DNA of 64,000 bases from Haliea sp. (GCA_016704305.1 JADJAL010000008.1:92044-156043), one strand, 5' to 3'; shown: positions 37,873 through 48,336, counted from the stretch's first letter. A program made the numbers and translations. The notes: generated from the letters alone by a model not told the origin.

Positions 37873-40122
37873 TTACCAGGTGTATGCCGCCTCGACGCCG
37901 TAGGTGCGCGGTTGGTTGTAGATCGTGCCAGCGGTGGCCGTGACATCCACCAGTGGAGTTCCACCGGTTACATAGCGATCATCAGTAAGATTGTTACCAA
38001 AGGCCGTTACGCGCCAGGCCATGTCCGGGGAGTTCCAGGTCAGGCGCGCAGCAACATCCTCCTGGTCAACCTTATAGAGACCGGAAATGCAGCTGGAGGC
38101 GTCAAAGCAGTTGTCCAGGTTGGTGCGATAAGACCACGAGAGCAGCGGTACGATCGAACCATACTCGGTCTCGAAGGTATACTGCGCTGCCAGGTAGAAC
38201 ACGCTGTCGGGCAGACGCGGCAGGTTTTCATCGGAGCGATCAATAGGACAGTTCAGAAGTAGATTGCCACTCACGTTGATCGTGGAACACCCATCAGGCA
38301 CTGGGTCGCCGGTAGTGTAGGCGGAAATACGTTCATCATCGTACTTCTCGATATCGCTTTCATTGAACGTCACATTGGCCGTGAGCTGCAGGTTCTCGAC
38401 CGGTAGCACTACTGCCTCAAACTCGATACCGGAGATATAGGAGGACTCCGCATTGATGAGCGCTCCCGCGATACGACCTTCGGGGCTGATACGAATGGTG
38501 GTCAGTTGGCGGTCCTGGTAATCGGTATAAAACACCGCTGTGTTCAGGCGCAGCTTGCGATCCCAGGCATCCATCTTGAAGCCCACCTCGTAGTTCCAGA
38601 CCTCCTCGGGTTTATATTCGCCCATCAGGCCGGTTGCCAGATCGACCGTATCGGTAAGGCCACCGGAGAGGAAACCGTTGGCGACGGTAGCATACGCGTT
38701 GCCAAAATCCATGAAGCCGATGCTGTCAAACGTGCGCTGGATACTGGCCATCGGGGTGACCTTGGTCTTGTCATACTTCTGGGTCTGGCTGGCCAGTGGG
38801 TCTGGCAAGCCGGTTACCGGATCAATCGTTGTGTACCCGTGATTGGGGTTAAATGTGCCAGGGCCATCGGGGAAGGAATAAAAGGTGTAGACGTTGCGGG
38901 ATGCAAGGGTATAGAAAGCATTCCCATTCGTTGACATGGAAGCAATATCAGGGGTTTGAAAATTACGTGTCAGCCTGCGCTCTTCCCAGGTGTAGCGGGC
39001 ACCCAGCGTCAACGTCCAGTATTCGTCAAAGTGCCAGTCGCCCTGGCCAAAGGTCGAGAATGAAGAGTTCTTGGCCAGTAGTTCGGTCCAGTTGCTTTGG
39101 TAGAAGGCTACGTCGGGCTGGAAAAGCGCATTAAAGAACGGCCCGCTGGGTGACGTGGCGGCACCCTTATCAGTGTCTTCGTGGAAACCGTACATGCCCA
39201 CAACATAATCCAGCTTTTCATCGAAGGCGTTACCCGAGAGTTGAAACTCCTGGCTGTAGGCATCGGTTTCGCGTTCCGCCGCGCCAGTGGCCTGGTAGTT
39301 GCTGCGTCCCAGCAGGGAGATGCCCATTGCGTCAAGTTCGTTGACTTCGCCGCCCGTTGTGTTGCGCCCCGCCGTGATGCTTTTGAAGTTCAGTGAATCG
39401 TTGATTTCCCAGTCCGCGGTCAGTGCCAGTGTGCTCACCTCAGCCTTGTACTTATTGGGATCGAGGTTGGCCATGATTTTGTCTTTGCCCAGATCCTCGT
39501 TGGCCTGGCACCAGTCAACAATCGTCTGGCCAGTCGATGGTACGATAATCGCGGCATTTTGCAGGTTTGCCTGCCAGCCAATACCGGGTATGCCAGTCAC
39601 CACTTCACAATTCTGGCCGCGTGATTTCTGGTCTGTTTTGCCGTAGTTGTAATTCAGGTCAAACAGCAGGTCGTCCGAGGCAATCCAGCGCAGTTGGCCC
39701 TGGCCACCCCAGCGGTTGATATCACTGAACTCGTCCTCGATAAACGGTGTGTTGCCTGCGGCCTGCGCTGGCAGGTTATCGGGAATTTCACTGTGTACAT
39801 AGCCGTCGCTCTTGGTTTGATACAGCGAAAAGCGCGACATCAGCGTATCGCCCATCAATGGCACATTGACTGTCGCTTTGCTGTCGAACCGGTTGTAGTT
39901 GCCGACGCGCACTTCCGCATGGCCACCATACTCTTCATCGGGCCTGCCAGGGCCGCTGCCAGATGCGATACGATTAACCGTTGTTTTGTCGACATTGCGG
40001 TGCCTCTCAAGACTTAGCGTTATAGTTGGCGTGTGATCAGTCACTGCGTGCTTTCTAACGTGCAGCCACCGTAAATTTTTATCGGCTCTCTGGATTTGAC
40101 ACTGTCCCCGATCCAAAGGCAA
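37873..40122 (-). CDS. TonB-dependent receptor lacking signal peptide and plug
   Basis: Outer-membrane beta-barrel of the TonB-dependent receptor class. The barrel is complete: EEYGGHAEVRVGNYNRFDSK, repeated strands, and the C-terminal GNNLTDDRYVTGG and YGVEAAYTW with terminal aromatic. The first 60 residues (MPLDRGQCQIQRADKNLRWL and following) are not receptor-like. They have no signal sequence, TonB box or plug domain. About 150-200 residues expected before PDEEYGG are missing, and no plug sequence was found in 40123-40319. The gene is therefore 5'-deleted, or the sequence is collapsed there. The substrate is unknown; barrel style resembles the large marine receptor families. Confidence 0.8.
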   Translation of the reverse strand: MPLDRGQCQIQRADKNLRWLHVRKHAVTDHTPTITLSLERHRNVDKTTVNRIASGSGPGRPDEEYGGHAEVRVGNYNRFDSKATVNVPLMGDTLMSRFSLYQTKSDGYVHSEIPDNLPAQAAGNTPFIEDEFSDINRWGGQGQLRWIASDDLLFDLNYNYGKTDQKSRGQNCEVVTGIPGIGWQANLQNAAIIVPSTGQTIVDWCQANEDLGKDKIMANLDPNKYKAEVSTLALTADWEINDSLNFKSITAGRNTTGGEVNELDAMGISLLGRSNYQATGAAERETDAYSQEFQLSGNAFDEKLDYVVGMYGFHEDTDKGAATSPSGPFFNALFQPDVAFYQSNWTELLAKNSSFSTFGQGDWHFDEYWTLTLGARYTWEERRLTRNFQTPDIASMSTNGNAFYTLASRNVYTFYSFPDGPGTFNPNHGYTTIDPVTGLPDPLASQTQKYDKTKVTPMASIQRTFDSIGFMDFGNAYATVANGFLSGGLTDTVDLATGLMGEYKPEEVWNYEVGFKMDAWDRKLRLNTAVFYTDYQDRQLTTIRISPEGRIAGALINAESSYISGIEFEAVVLPVENLQLTANVTFNESDIEKYDDERISAYTTGDPVPDGCSTINVSGNLLLNCPIDRSDENLPRLPDSVFYLAAQYTFETEYGSIVPLLSWSYRTNLDNCFDASSCISGLYKVDQEDVAARLTWNSPDMAWRVTAFGNNLTDDRYVTGGTPLVDVTATAGTIYNQPRTYGVEAAYTW

Positions 40123-40319
40123 TGTAAAAAGTTAGCATCATGTGACGGTGAAAGCTACGCAAGGCGCCGGGTTCCGAGGGAAGCGGTAAGAAAAGTTAAC
40201 GACGGGTTTAGAATACTGTGCAACTCAGGGCGAATCTGAACTGCGTCCGGGATTGCCTGGCCAGCGTGTTCTGTGTTTTGTGTATTTTGCCGTGCTCGGG
40301 TGGTGCGATGCAGCGAATA

Positions 40320-41027
40320 CTAGAATAGCCGCCCCAACGCGCTGCCGATCGCATTTTCCACCCGCAGGATGCGGCTGCCCAGGGACACCGTGTGACACCC
40401 GGCGTCCTGCAATTGCTGGACCTCGTAGGGAATGAATCCCCCCTCCGGACCAATCACCAGCACGGTCTCGCTGTTAATGCCTCGCGGGCAGGGTGGATGT
40501 TCGCCGGGATGGGCGAGCAGCGCGTGCTTACCGACCAGCATGGCGGGCAGGCTGTCCTCCACGAACGGTTTAAAGCGGCTGTGGCGGTGCAGCACGGGCA
40601 GACGTGTGTCACGCGATTGCTCGAGTCCCTGCAGCAGGTAGTCCCGCACACAGGCATTGTCGAGCACGGGACTCTGCCAGTAGCTCTTTTCCACACGGTA
40701 ACTGTTGATCAGGTGCAACTCGGCGACACCGAATTCCGCCACGCTGCGCAGAATGCGTCGCAGCATTTTGGGGCGGGGCAGGGCGAGCACCAGGCACAGG
40801 GGGAGTTTCGGCGGCGGTGGCTGATCCAGTGCGACAGCGAGCACGGCGGCCTTGTCGTCAATCGCCAGTACCTCCGCCTCGCCCATCAGGCCATTCACTT
40901 CGCCGACACGCACCGTGTCTCCCACGCTGGCGCGATGCACCTCGCGCAGGTGCAGCAAGCGGCGGTCGTGGACGGCTACCTTATTCGCATCCAGTCGATC
41001 GGCGTCGGTGAACAGCAGCAGGTTCAA
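40320..41027 (-). CDS. rsmE: 16S rRNA m3U1498 methyltransferase RsmE
   Basis: SPOUT-class methyltransferase modifying U1498 of 16S rRNA. The 235-residue product has an N-terminal PUA-like domain (HLREVHRASVGDTVRVGEVN). The SPOUT knot carries SAM-binding segments LALPRPKMLRRILRSVAEFG, LVIGPEGGFIPYEVQQL and SLGSRILRVENAIGSALGRL. It lies seven bases downstream of rimO on the same strand, so the two ribosome-modifying genes likely form an operon. Confidence 0.95.
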   Translation of the reverse strand: MNLLLFTDADRLDANKVAVHDRRLLHLREVHRASVGDTVRVGEVNGLMGEAEVLAIDDKAAVLAVALDQPPPPKLPLCLVLALPRPKMLRRILRSVAEFGVAELHLINSYRVEKSYWQSPVLDNACVRDYLLQGLEQSRDTRLPVLHRHSRFKPFVEDSLPAMLVGKHALLAHPGEHPPCPRGINSETVLVIGPEGGFIPYEVQQLQDAGCHTVSLGSRILRVENAIGSALGRLF

Positions 41028-41034
41028 CGCGGTG

Positions 41035-42389
41035 TCAACCCACCCACAAATCGTATTCGTCGGCCGCAGTGACTTCCGCTTCGACGAAATCGCCCGGTCG
41101 CAGGTCCGTCACTCCATTGAGGTAGACCTTGCCGTCGATTTCCGGTGCGTCCGCACTGGATCGCCCGATGGCACCTTCGCTGTCCACTTCGTCGATAAGC
41201 ACTTCGATAGTGCTGCCAATTTTGGCCTGTAGCTTGGCGGCGCTGATGCCCTGCTGTAACTCCATGAATCGTTCCCAGCGCTCCTGCTTCAGTTCGTCGG
41301 CAACGTGGTCGGGGAGTGCGTTCGCGCGCGCGCCTTTGACCGGCGAGTACTGGAAGCAGCCCACCCGGTCGAGTTGGGCCTCGCGCAGGAAATCCAGCAA
41401 TATCTCGAAATCCGCATCAGTCTCGCCGGGGAAGCCGACGATAAACGTGCTGCGCAGCGTGATGTCCGGGCAGGTGTCGCGCCAGGCGCGAATGCGCTCC
41501 AGTGACTTCTCCGCCGCCGCAGGGCGCTGCATGCGCTTTAGCACCTCCGGGCTGCCGTGCTGGAAGGGTACATCGAGGTAGGGCAGTATCTTGCCCTCGG
41601 CCATCAACGGTATCACCTTGTCGACGTGCGGGTAGGGGTAGACATAGTGCAGGCGCACCCAGATGCCGAATTCGCCCAGCGCCTCGCACAATTCCTGCAT
41701 GCGGGTTTTCAGCGGCCGACCGTTCCAGAAGCCGGTGCGGTATTTCGTGTCCACGCCGTAGGCGCTGGTGTCCTGGGAGATCACCAGCAATTCGCGCACG
41801 CCGGCGCGCACCAGACGCTCCGCTTCCTCCATCACATCGCCGATAGGCCGGCTGACCAGGTCGCCGCGCATGTCGGGAATGATGCAGAAGCTGCAGCGGT
41901 GGTTGCAGCCCTCGGAAATCTTCAGGTAGGCGTAGTGGCGCGGCGTTAGCTTGATACCCTGAGGCGGCACGAGATCGGCGAACGGGTCGTGGATGGGCGT
42001 GTAAGGCAGGTACTGGTGCACCGCGCTGACCACTTCCTCATAGGCCGCCGGGCCCGTGACGCTGAGCACCTTCGGATGCAGCGCCCTGATCGCCTGCGCG
42101 TCGTCGCCCTTGCCCATGCAGCCGGTCACAATGACCCGGCCGTTCTCGCTGAGCGCCTCGCCGATCGCATCCAGCGACTCCTGCTTGGCGCTGTCGATAA
42201 ACCCGCAGGTGTTCACCACCACCACGTCCGCGCCCTCATAGGTAGGCACGATGTCGTAGCCGTCCATTTTCAACTGGGTGAGAATGCGCTCGGAATCCAC
42301 GAGTGCCTTCGGGCAACCCAGGGAAATAAAGCCGACGTTCTTTTTGCCGGAGCGTCGGAGTCAGGACGCTTCTCCTGCGAATTTGCCAT
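41035..42389 (-). CDS. rimO: Ribosomal protein S12 methylthiotransferase RimO, frameshifted near start
   Basis: Radical-SAM enzyme that methylthiolates Asp89 of ribosomal protein S12. The N-terminal cluster cysteines appear in ISLGCPKALVDSERI, VVVNTCGFIDSAKQESL and VTGCMGKGDDAQ. The radical-SAM motif is SEGCNHRCSFCIIPDMRG, and a TRAM domain lies at the C-terminus. ATG 42387-42389 is the probable start, but the frame from it does not join the GFISLGCPK frame. One base is missing near 42350-42375. The conserved core is otherwise intact and of normal length (about 450 residues). Confidence 0.92.
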
Positions 42390-42468
42390 CAGAGTGTGTT
42401 TCGGGTTGGAAAGAGGGCGCGCATTATGGCGCAGTTAGGCGCGCGTGCCTCACTCGCATATCCACGCG

Positions 42469-44073
42469 TCAGAAGCGATATTTAATCGCAAACTGCAACT
42501 GCGTGGCATCGCCCTCTTCGCCGTCGGTGTTTTCGCGGCTGCCCCACAGGTATTCGCCGCCGATATCGACACGCGGATTGGGCGACCAGATCAGGTTGGA
42601 CGAGAAGCGCAGCGTGCGCTGATAGGCATCGCTGTCGGCCAGGAAGCCGGGGTTGTCGAGATCCACCAGGCCGAACGTGAAATTGGAGCGCAGTTGCTCT
42701 ATGCCCCACCAGTGCTGCCAGGATGCGTATCCTGCGGCGACATGAAACAGTTCCAGATCGCCCGTCGCCGGATCGAAGATGCCATCATAACTGCCGATGC
42801 TGGACAGGTCGTTGACATACCGACCGATGCCATTGCCGTAGTTCAGCTGGAATAACAGGCTGTCGCGCGAGTCCAGCCGCGGCGTAATGTAGCGACCACT
42901 AAGGGACGAACCCCAGCCGAATTCCTCGGTCACGCCACCGGTATTAAATTGGGCGCGAATTTGCCGCGCCAGCAGCGACATTTTCAGGTGTAGGCGCTTG
43001 TTCTGCGAGAAGCGTCCGGCCAGTACCATGTCCGGCGTGCGGCTGACACCGCTGCCATTCTGTACCTGGGGATTGGGGTCTTCCAGCGCTAGTTGTAGTT
43101 CGTAGTCCTCGCCCAGTTTGGGCATGAACCGCAATTGGCTCTGGCGCACGGTGATGCGCGCGTTCAAGCCTTCGAAATCGATTTCCTCCGGCGACGCTTC
43201 GGGGTCGACAAATGTCGACCACGTCTTGCCGGCCAGCATACGACGCCACTGGCCGAATGCATGGCGCAGGCGGAACGTTTCACCGCTACCGGCGAAGTCG
43301 CCCTCGATAAACGCGCGCATAAGCCCGAACTCGGTCGGCTCGCGCAGATCGAAGTTGATGCGGGATTGATCGGCGGTAATGCTGCTTTGTGCCACGTCGC
43401 TGGCATCGCCACTCACGCCCACGGGTATCGAACCGGTGATGAACCTGTCGGCGATCTGCAGGGCATCAAAATTGTAGACGACATCGGTTTTGATAAAGCC
43501 ACCGATGGCCAGCGCGGCATTGGAGCCGGGCAGCCGCCACGCCCCCTTGAAGTCCTTGAGCATGTCGCGGGTGGGATCGTCCGTCTGGGCATTGCTCACC
43601 GATTCACCGGCGAGCCTGGCCTGTTGTGCGGCGGATTTTGGCTCAGGGGGAACTTCCATCCGCGTCGCCAGCGACGGCGACGGCTCCGGAGTCGGAGTCG
43701 GAGTCGGAGTCGGAGTCGGAGTCGGAGTCGGAGTCGACGACAACGACGCTGGTGCCGGTGCTGGCGCGCTTGCAGTCGCCACGGCAGCGGCACCCTGTTC
43801 GTCACTTGGCAGTGGGGCGGGCGCGCGCAGTGTATCCAGTTCCCGAGTCAGGGTAGCTATCTTTTGCGACTGCGCCTCCAATAGCTGCCGCTGTTCAGCG
43901 AGCTCCTGTTGTTGCTGGCGCAACAGCGCGATGACGTCACGCATGTCCATATTGTCCGCTGGCGGGGCTGCCGTGTCCGTAGACGCTGCCGCCGACGGTT
44001 GTGCACGCGCGGTCGCTGGCGTTACCGCGAATAACAGTAGCAACGCCGTGATGTATGCAGGGACAAATCTCAT
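42469..44073 (-). CDS. DcaP-like outer-membrane porin
   Basis: A 534-residue exported porin. It has a signal peptide (PAYITALLLLFAVTPATARA), an N-terminal coiled coil (LLRQQQQELAEQRQLLEAQS), a low-complexity Pro/Thr linker, then a barrel with GGFIKTDVVYNFDALQ, ADQSRINFDLREP, FIEGDFAGSGETFRLRHAF, LAGKTWSTFVDPEASPE and a final QFAIKYRF with terminal Phe. This matches the trimeric DcaP family implicated in uptake of dicarboxylates or other negatively charged solutes. The substrate here is unknown. Confidence 0.88.
   Translation of the reverse strand: MRFVPAYITALLLLFAVTPATARAQPSAAASTDTAAPPADNMDMRDVIALLRQQQQELAEQRQLLEAQSQKIATLTRELDTLRAPAPLPSDEQGAAAVATASAPAPAPASLSSTPTPTPTPTPTPTPTPEPSPSLATRMEVPPEPKSAAQQARLAGESVSNAQTDDPTRDMLKDFKGAWRLPGSNAALAIGGFIKTDVVYNFDALQIADRFITGSIPVGVSGDASDVAQSSITADQSRINFDLREPTEFGLMRAFIEGDFAGSGETFRLRHAFGQWRRMLAGKTWSTFVDPEASPEEIDFEGLNARITVRQSQLRFMPKLGEDYELQLALEDPNPQVQNGSGVSRTPDMVLAGRFSQNKRLHLKMSLLARQIRAQFNTGGVTEEFGWGSSLSGRYITPRLDSRDSLLFQLNYGNGIGRYVNDLSSIGSYDGIFDPATGDLELFHVAAGYASWQHWWGIEQLRSNFTFGLVDLDNPGFLADSDAYQRTLRFSSNLIWSPNPRVDIGGEYLWGSRENTDGEEGDATQLQFAIKYRF
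43688..43735. repeat. Eight perfect GGAGTC hexanucleotide repeats in the porin gene
   Basis: Forty-eight bases of uninterrupted GGAGTC encode the Thr-Pro linker between the coiled coil and the barrel. The unit is a multiple of three, so copy-number slippage changes linker length without breaking the frame. Confidence 0.97.
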
Positions 44074-44299
44074 ACGGGGGCACGCATCGGTGCGTATTTA
44101 TGTCGGCGAGAGAACGTCATATCAGAAAGGATTGATTTCCTGCACCTCGTAATATGTAACTGCCGGCGATACGGTAGTTGTATCGCCCTTATCCATTGGA
44201 ATTCGGCCGTGTACATTGGCGGAATGGGCAGCACGAATTTACCTCAACCGCCCGGTCTATGACAGAGGCTACCAATGGCGGGCGGCAACGATACAACGT

Positions 44300-44827
44300 T
44301 CAGCCCTGCCGCCGGCGCCAGTCCCACGGCGCCACCGGGCGCGGCTCGGCCCACAATCCAATACGTTGTGCGCGTGCCCGTTGCTCTGCCTCTTCCAGGC
44401 GTCGTTCATTCGGCGCGAAGTGCTGGTACCACCAGGCATACCCTGCGGCCACCATCGCTTCATTGAGATTGACGCCGTCGCGGTAGAGCGTGCCGACGGT
44501 GCGGCCGTAGCTGTCTTTTGCGACGACGACGACCTCTACCGGGCGGTTGTCGATGAGTCGCTGCAGCGCATTTTTTGCCGCCTTGCCGTAGGGTTGGTCG
44601 CGCTCGGGTGAGTCGATGCCGTACAGGCGCACTTTATGTTGCGTGTTGCGCCGGTCAAGGACGGTGACGGTGTCGCCGTCAGCCACACGGACCACACGGC
44701 CCGCCAGGTCGACGTGTGGTGCAACTCCAGACTGGCGGGTGGTCTCGCCGTTCGTGAAATGCTGCAGCAGGCCGATACCCGCCAGCACCAGCAATACGTT
44801 GCGAAACAGCCGTAATCGTTTTTGCAT
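44300..44827 (-). CDS. Staphylococcal nuclease-like (thermonuclease) protein
   Basis: SNase OB-fold calcium-dependent nuclease, exported or membrane-anchored. From ATG 44825-44827 the N-terminus MQKRLRLFRNVLLVLAGIGL is a signal/anchor; an upstream ATG at 44848 is also possible. Family motifs: RVVRVADGDTVTVLD, KVRLYGIDSPERDQPYGKAA (catalytic Arg region), VVAKDSYGRTVGTLYRDG and MVAAGYAWWYQHF. Length is normal for secreted one-domain members. It lies about 40 bases downstream of the DUF3604 gene on the same strand. Confidence 0.88.
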   Translation of the reverse strand: MQKRLRLFRNVLLVLAGIGLLQHFTNGETTRQSGVAPHVDLAGRVVRVADGDTVTVLDRRNTQHKVRLYGIDSPERDQPYGKAAKNALQRLIDNRPVEVVVVAKDSYGRTVGTLYRDGVNLNEAMVAAGYAWWYQHFAPNERRLEEAEQRARAQRIGLWAEPRPVAPWDWRRRQG

Positions 44828-44866
44828 GCGTCGATTGCTACTGTCCACCGATGGCTTCGCCAGGGC

Positions 44867-46920
44867 TCAGGCGCCGCTGCCGGATTGCGTTGTCTCCGCA
44901 TTGGCCGGCTCAGTTGCAGTCTCCGGGCGATACCAGATCGGTGACGACCAGGCCCGTTCCTGGATCGTTTTCGGCAGATCCGAGCGCGGTTCCTCGCCGG
45001 CGCGTATCGCGTCCCAGGTGGACCAGCGGCAGCTGGGATTTTCCAGCACGCGCACGTAATAGAACGCCTCCTGCCGGGGATCAAAATCGGGGTCGCGCCA
45101 CAGGGCCTTCAGTTCGCTGGCGCCGGAGCCGGTCGAGTGGTGGAGCAGTCCCTCAAGTTGACTCCAGAGCCGTTGTCCGGGCAGCGCCCGCTCGCCGGGT
45201 CGACTGCCATATTGTCGGCACAGGCGACATCGTAAACACGCTCCTGGTGCGCGCCGTCGTCCAGGTAGCCCTTGATGATTTGCACACGCTGCAATGCCGT
45301 GCCGGCAGGGTCGGCGGCGGCCCACACGATAAACGCCGGCGCGCGTTCGCCGCTGGCGGGCAGGTCGGACCCCATCGTGACACCGCGCTTATAGGCAATG
45401 CTGGTCAACTGCGGGTTTTCCAGCACGGGCGGCGCGAAGTCATAACCGGCAAAAAAACGCACCTTGATACGCGGGCCGCTGGTGGCGAACGTCTCCTTGC
45501 GGCGGAACGCCCGGTAGATTGAATCGCGGGTATTCTCTTCGGCCCAGACCCCGGCCAGGCCCGAGGCGGACCAGTATTCGAAAGACGAACTGGCCATGTA
45601 ATCCTTGCCATCCACTTCCGTCACCAGCCCCGGGTCGGCGAATTTCACAATGGTACCGGTCAGGAACGACGCGGGAATGGAACCGCGCAGCTCGGCCGTG
45701 CCGTCCAGCATGCCCGCCTTGGAGAAGAACGTTTCCTCGTCGATCGAGCTGGCCGCGTCATGCGTATCGGTTGAGCCGATGAGCCCAAACTTGTACGGGT
45801 TCATTACGCCCCCGGCCTGGATCTGCAGGCCGCGCAGGTAGGCATCGCGCACGTAGCTTCCGTTGGGTTCGCTGTAGAGCTTGGTGGCGACGCGGTAGGG
45901 GGTGATTTCAAAGTTCGCCCATTCGTCGTTCTTCGACAACAGCGGGTGGGTGTCGGAAGTGCCTTTTATCTGGGCGATTTCCACCAGCGGTTCATTGCGC
46001 ATCCGCTGCGTGGAATAGTCGTCGTCAAACGGGTCGCCCGCCCAGTCTGTCAACTTGAACATCTGCCCGTTGGAGCCGTTGGAGTTGTGGGGAATGGCCA
46101 GGCTCTCCACGCCCCGGGCGCGCAGCCCGTCCATCCACTGCCATAACCCCTCGGGGTTAAGCGAGTTCAGGCGCGAGAAGGGCATCGCCGGCAGACGGTC
46201 GCTGTCGCGGAAAATCACGTTGCGATGCAGGTTCCCCTGGTCGTCGGAGGACGAGGTGTATTCAAAGCCCGCGAACGTGGTGAAGGTGCCGGGAACATAG
46301 GCGTCGTTCGCCGCCCGTATGGTGTCGCGCCAGGCGGACTTGGTGACCGTGTCTACCATCTGCCGGTCAATACTGCCGTCGAGCAAGCCGTCCAGTACCG
46401 CAGGCAAAAAGCTCGCAAAGGCCTTGCCGCGGCCGGGCAGGCTGTACGTGGTCATGTTGCCGGGGTCGTTAATGTTGTGCAGTGGCTTGGTGATGTCATA
46501 GCGTGAAAACTCGCTGCTGGTGTCCGCAGCTTCCTTGACCAGCCCCAGCAGCATCGCGTGATCGGTGACCGCGTAAAAATCCATAGGCTGCTGCAATTGC
46601 ACATCAAAGCCGCTGGGGTGGTGCAGCGCCTGCCCCCGGGCGTAGCGGTAGGCGTCATCCGGCGTGTTGACAGTGCCGAACACGTAGGCGTCAAAGGAGT
46701 ACGCGGTATGCACATGCAAATCGCCAAAATACGCGTTGCGGTCTGGATTGGGCGGCTGCCGCAGTGTCAGGATTTCTTCGTTGGCGGGAAACAGGCTGTT
46801 GACGCCGCGCGACGCGCCAGCGATGCCCGAGTCCTCGTTTCTCTGAATGTCATCCAGCGACTCGTTCGAGCAGGCATGTAGCAGCAAGAGTGGAAATAGC
46901 AGGGCGAGAGTCTGTTTCAT
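44867..46920 (-). CDS. DUF3604 lipoprotein, frameshifted
   Basis: Large exported protein with a PHP-like metal-binding N-terminus. The signal ends in a lipobox (LLLLHACSN). NAYFGDLHVHTAYSFDAYVF resembles the PHP phosphoesterase HxH motif; further His/Asp sites are AVTDHAMLLG, ESLAIPHNSNGS and GLIGSTDTHDAASS. Members of DUF3604 are common in marine bacteria, but their substrate is unknown. The main frame runs off into RPAPAPAN near 45130, while the true C-terminus (LKALWRDPDFDPRQEAFYYV to TQSGSGA, 44867) continues in another frame, so one base is missing near 45120-45140. About 680 residues in total. Confidence 0.85.
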
Positions 46921-47028
46921 CCGTTATTTCTCTTTCTTATAGGTGTGAGAATCATGGGTGTGGCGATCATAGGGGGCGGTGATACCCCAGTCCAGTGTAA
47001 GCTTTGCAGCAGTGCCGGAGGAGGGTAT

Positions 47029-47805
47029 ATGGCAAAAATCAGCGTTGAACACAGCGAGCGCACCACCATAATCACTATCACGCGGCCCGAGGTGCGCAAT
47101 GCCGTGGACGGTGAAACGGCGCGGCATCTCGCGGCAGCGTTCAGGGAATTTGACGCCGACGCACAATCGGATGTCGCAATACTGTACGGCCAATACGGCA
47201 CGTTCTGCGCGGGTGCGGATCTCAAGGCGATTGCGACAGCCAGCGGCGGCAACCCGTTGTCGCGCGAGGGCGACGGCCCCATGGGTCCGTCGCGCATGCT
47301 GCTTGGCAAGCCTGTGATCGCCGCTATCTCGGGCTATGCAGTCGCGGGCGGACTGGAACTGGCACTGTGGTGTGATCTGCGGGTGGTGGAGCGCAGCGCC
47401 GTGCTGGGCGTTTACTGCCGCCGCTGGGGTGTGCCGCTGATCGACGGCGGCACGATCCGGCTCCCCCGCCTGATCGGCCACAGCCGCGCAATGGACCTGA
47501 TACTCACCGGTCGCGGCGTGGCGGCGGATGAGGCGCTGCAGATGGGCCTCGCCAATCGTGTCGTCGATGATGGCGAGGCGCTGCCGGCGGCATTGGAGCT
47601 AGCCCGGCAACTGGGTCGATTCCCGCAGGCCTGCCTGCGCTCGGACCGGCTCAGTGCCTACGAACAGTGGGGTTTGTCGTTGCAGGACGCGCTGCAAAAT
47701 GAATTCGAGCGCGGCCTCGCAGTGATCGCCTCGCGCGAGACGGTGGATGGCGCCACGCGGTTTGCCTCGGGCAAAGGCCGTCACGGCGATTTTGATGCGA
47801 TCTGA
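47029..47805 (+). CDS. Enoyl-CoA hydratase/crotonase-family protein
   Basis: Cytoplasmic CoA-ester enzyme of the crotonase fold. ATG 47029 is chosen because GGAGGAGGG lies just upstream; the product has 258 residues. Oxyanion-hole segments are FCAGADLKAIA and ISGYAVAGGLELALWCDLRV. The first catalytic Glu position (GGLELAL) is kept. The second, normally in a FGxPE block, is replaced by VYCRRWGVPLIDGGTIRLPR. That block is typical of a subgroup annotated as crotonases, whose activity may not be plain hydration. It is divergent from the DUF3604 gene. Confidence 0.9.
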   Translation: MAKISVEHSERTTIITITRPEVRNAVDGETARHLAAAFREFDADAQSDVAILYGQYGTFCAGADLKAIATASGGNPLSREGDGPMGPSRMLLGKPVIAAISGYAVAGGLELALWCDLRVVERSAVLGVYCRRWGVPLIDGGTIRLPRLIGHSRAMDLILTGRGVAADEALQMGLANRVVDDGEALPAALELARQLGRFPQACLRSDRLSAYEQWGLSLQDALQNEFERGLAVIASRETVDGATRFASGKGRHGDFDAI

Positions 47806-47811
47806 GGCGCT

Positions 47812-48315
47812 CTAGAACTCGCGCAGCACGCTTTCGCTGTACGCCCGCACGCGAATCTCCTGCCTGAGTAATTCCAGCAGTTGCAGGCTGTCTTCCCGAT
47901 TCAGGAACTCGCCCAGCGTGACGCTGGCATGCTGGTCATGCACGCACAGCAGTGGCCCATCCCACGGATGTCGCTGGGCGGTGACGGTCAATCCCGAGTG
48001 GTCCCTGGCGAGTTGCCAGTGCTCCTGCGGCGTGCGGTAACCCTTGTCAATGCAGACGGCGTCGTCACTGACGGTGATGACATGGCGGTACTGCTGCCTG
48101 CAGTTCACCCTGTACAGCGCCGCGCCCAGTGCCAGCAGTTCCAGCCCCGCGAACGGCAGGATCACCCATGCGCCCAGCAACGCAAAGGCGACGGCGATAC
48201 CCAGCACCGGTATCGCCAGAATCAGCAGCAACAACACGTTCGCGTCCCAGCTGGCCGACTGGTTCGGACTGGCGATGATCATCACTCGCGACGAGGTTCG
48301 GGTACTGCTTACCAC
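47812..48315 (-). CDS. DUF2244 integral membrane protein
   Basis: A 167-residue protein with two adjacent membrane helices (about residues 27-50 and 52-70). They are followed by a soluble domain with RQQYRHVITVSDDAVCIDKG and FLNREDSLQLLELLRQEIRV. This matches the DUF2244 family, often found near cytochrome oxidase genes elsewhere, with no known activity. Its stop lies six bases from the convergent crotonase stop. Confidence 0.82.
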   Translation of the reverse strand: MVSSTRTSSRVMIIASPNQSASWDANVLLLLILAIPVLGIAVAFALLGAWVILPFAGLELLALGAALYRVNCRQQYRHVITVSDDAVCIDKGYRTPQEHWQLARDHSGLTVTAQRHPWDGPLLCVHDQHASVTLGEFLNREDSLQLLELLRQEIRVRAYSESVLREF

Positions 48316-48336
48316 GGTGAGCGCCCCTGTGCTTAT

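Noticed and set aside
43596..43884. Ser/Glu-repeat or Arg-repeat small proteins in other frames of the hexamer tract
   Set aside because: These are translations of the GGAGTC repeat in non-coding frames of the porin gene; only the porin frame has flanking homology.
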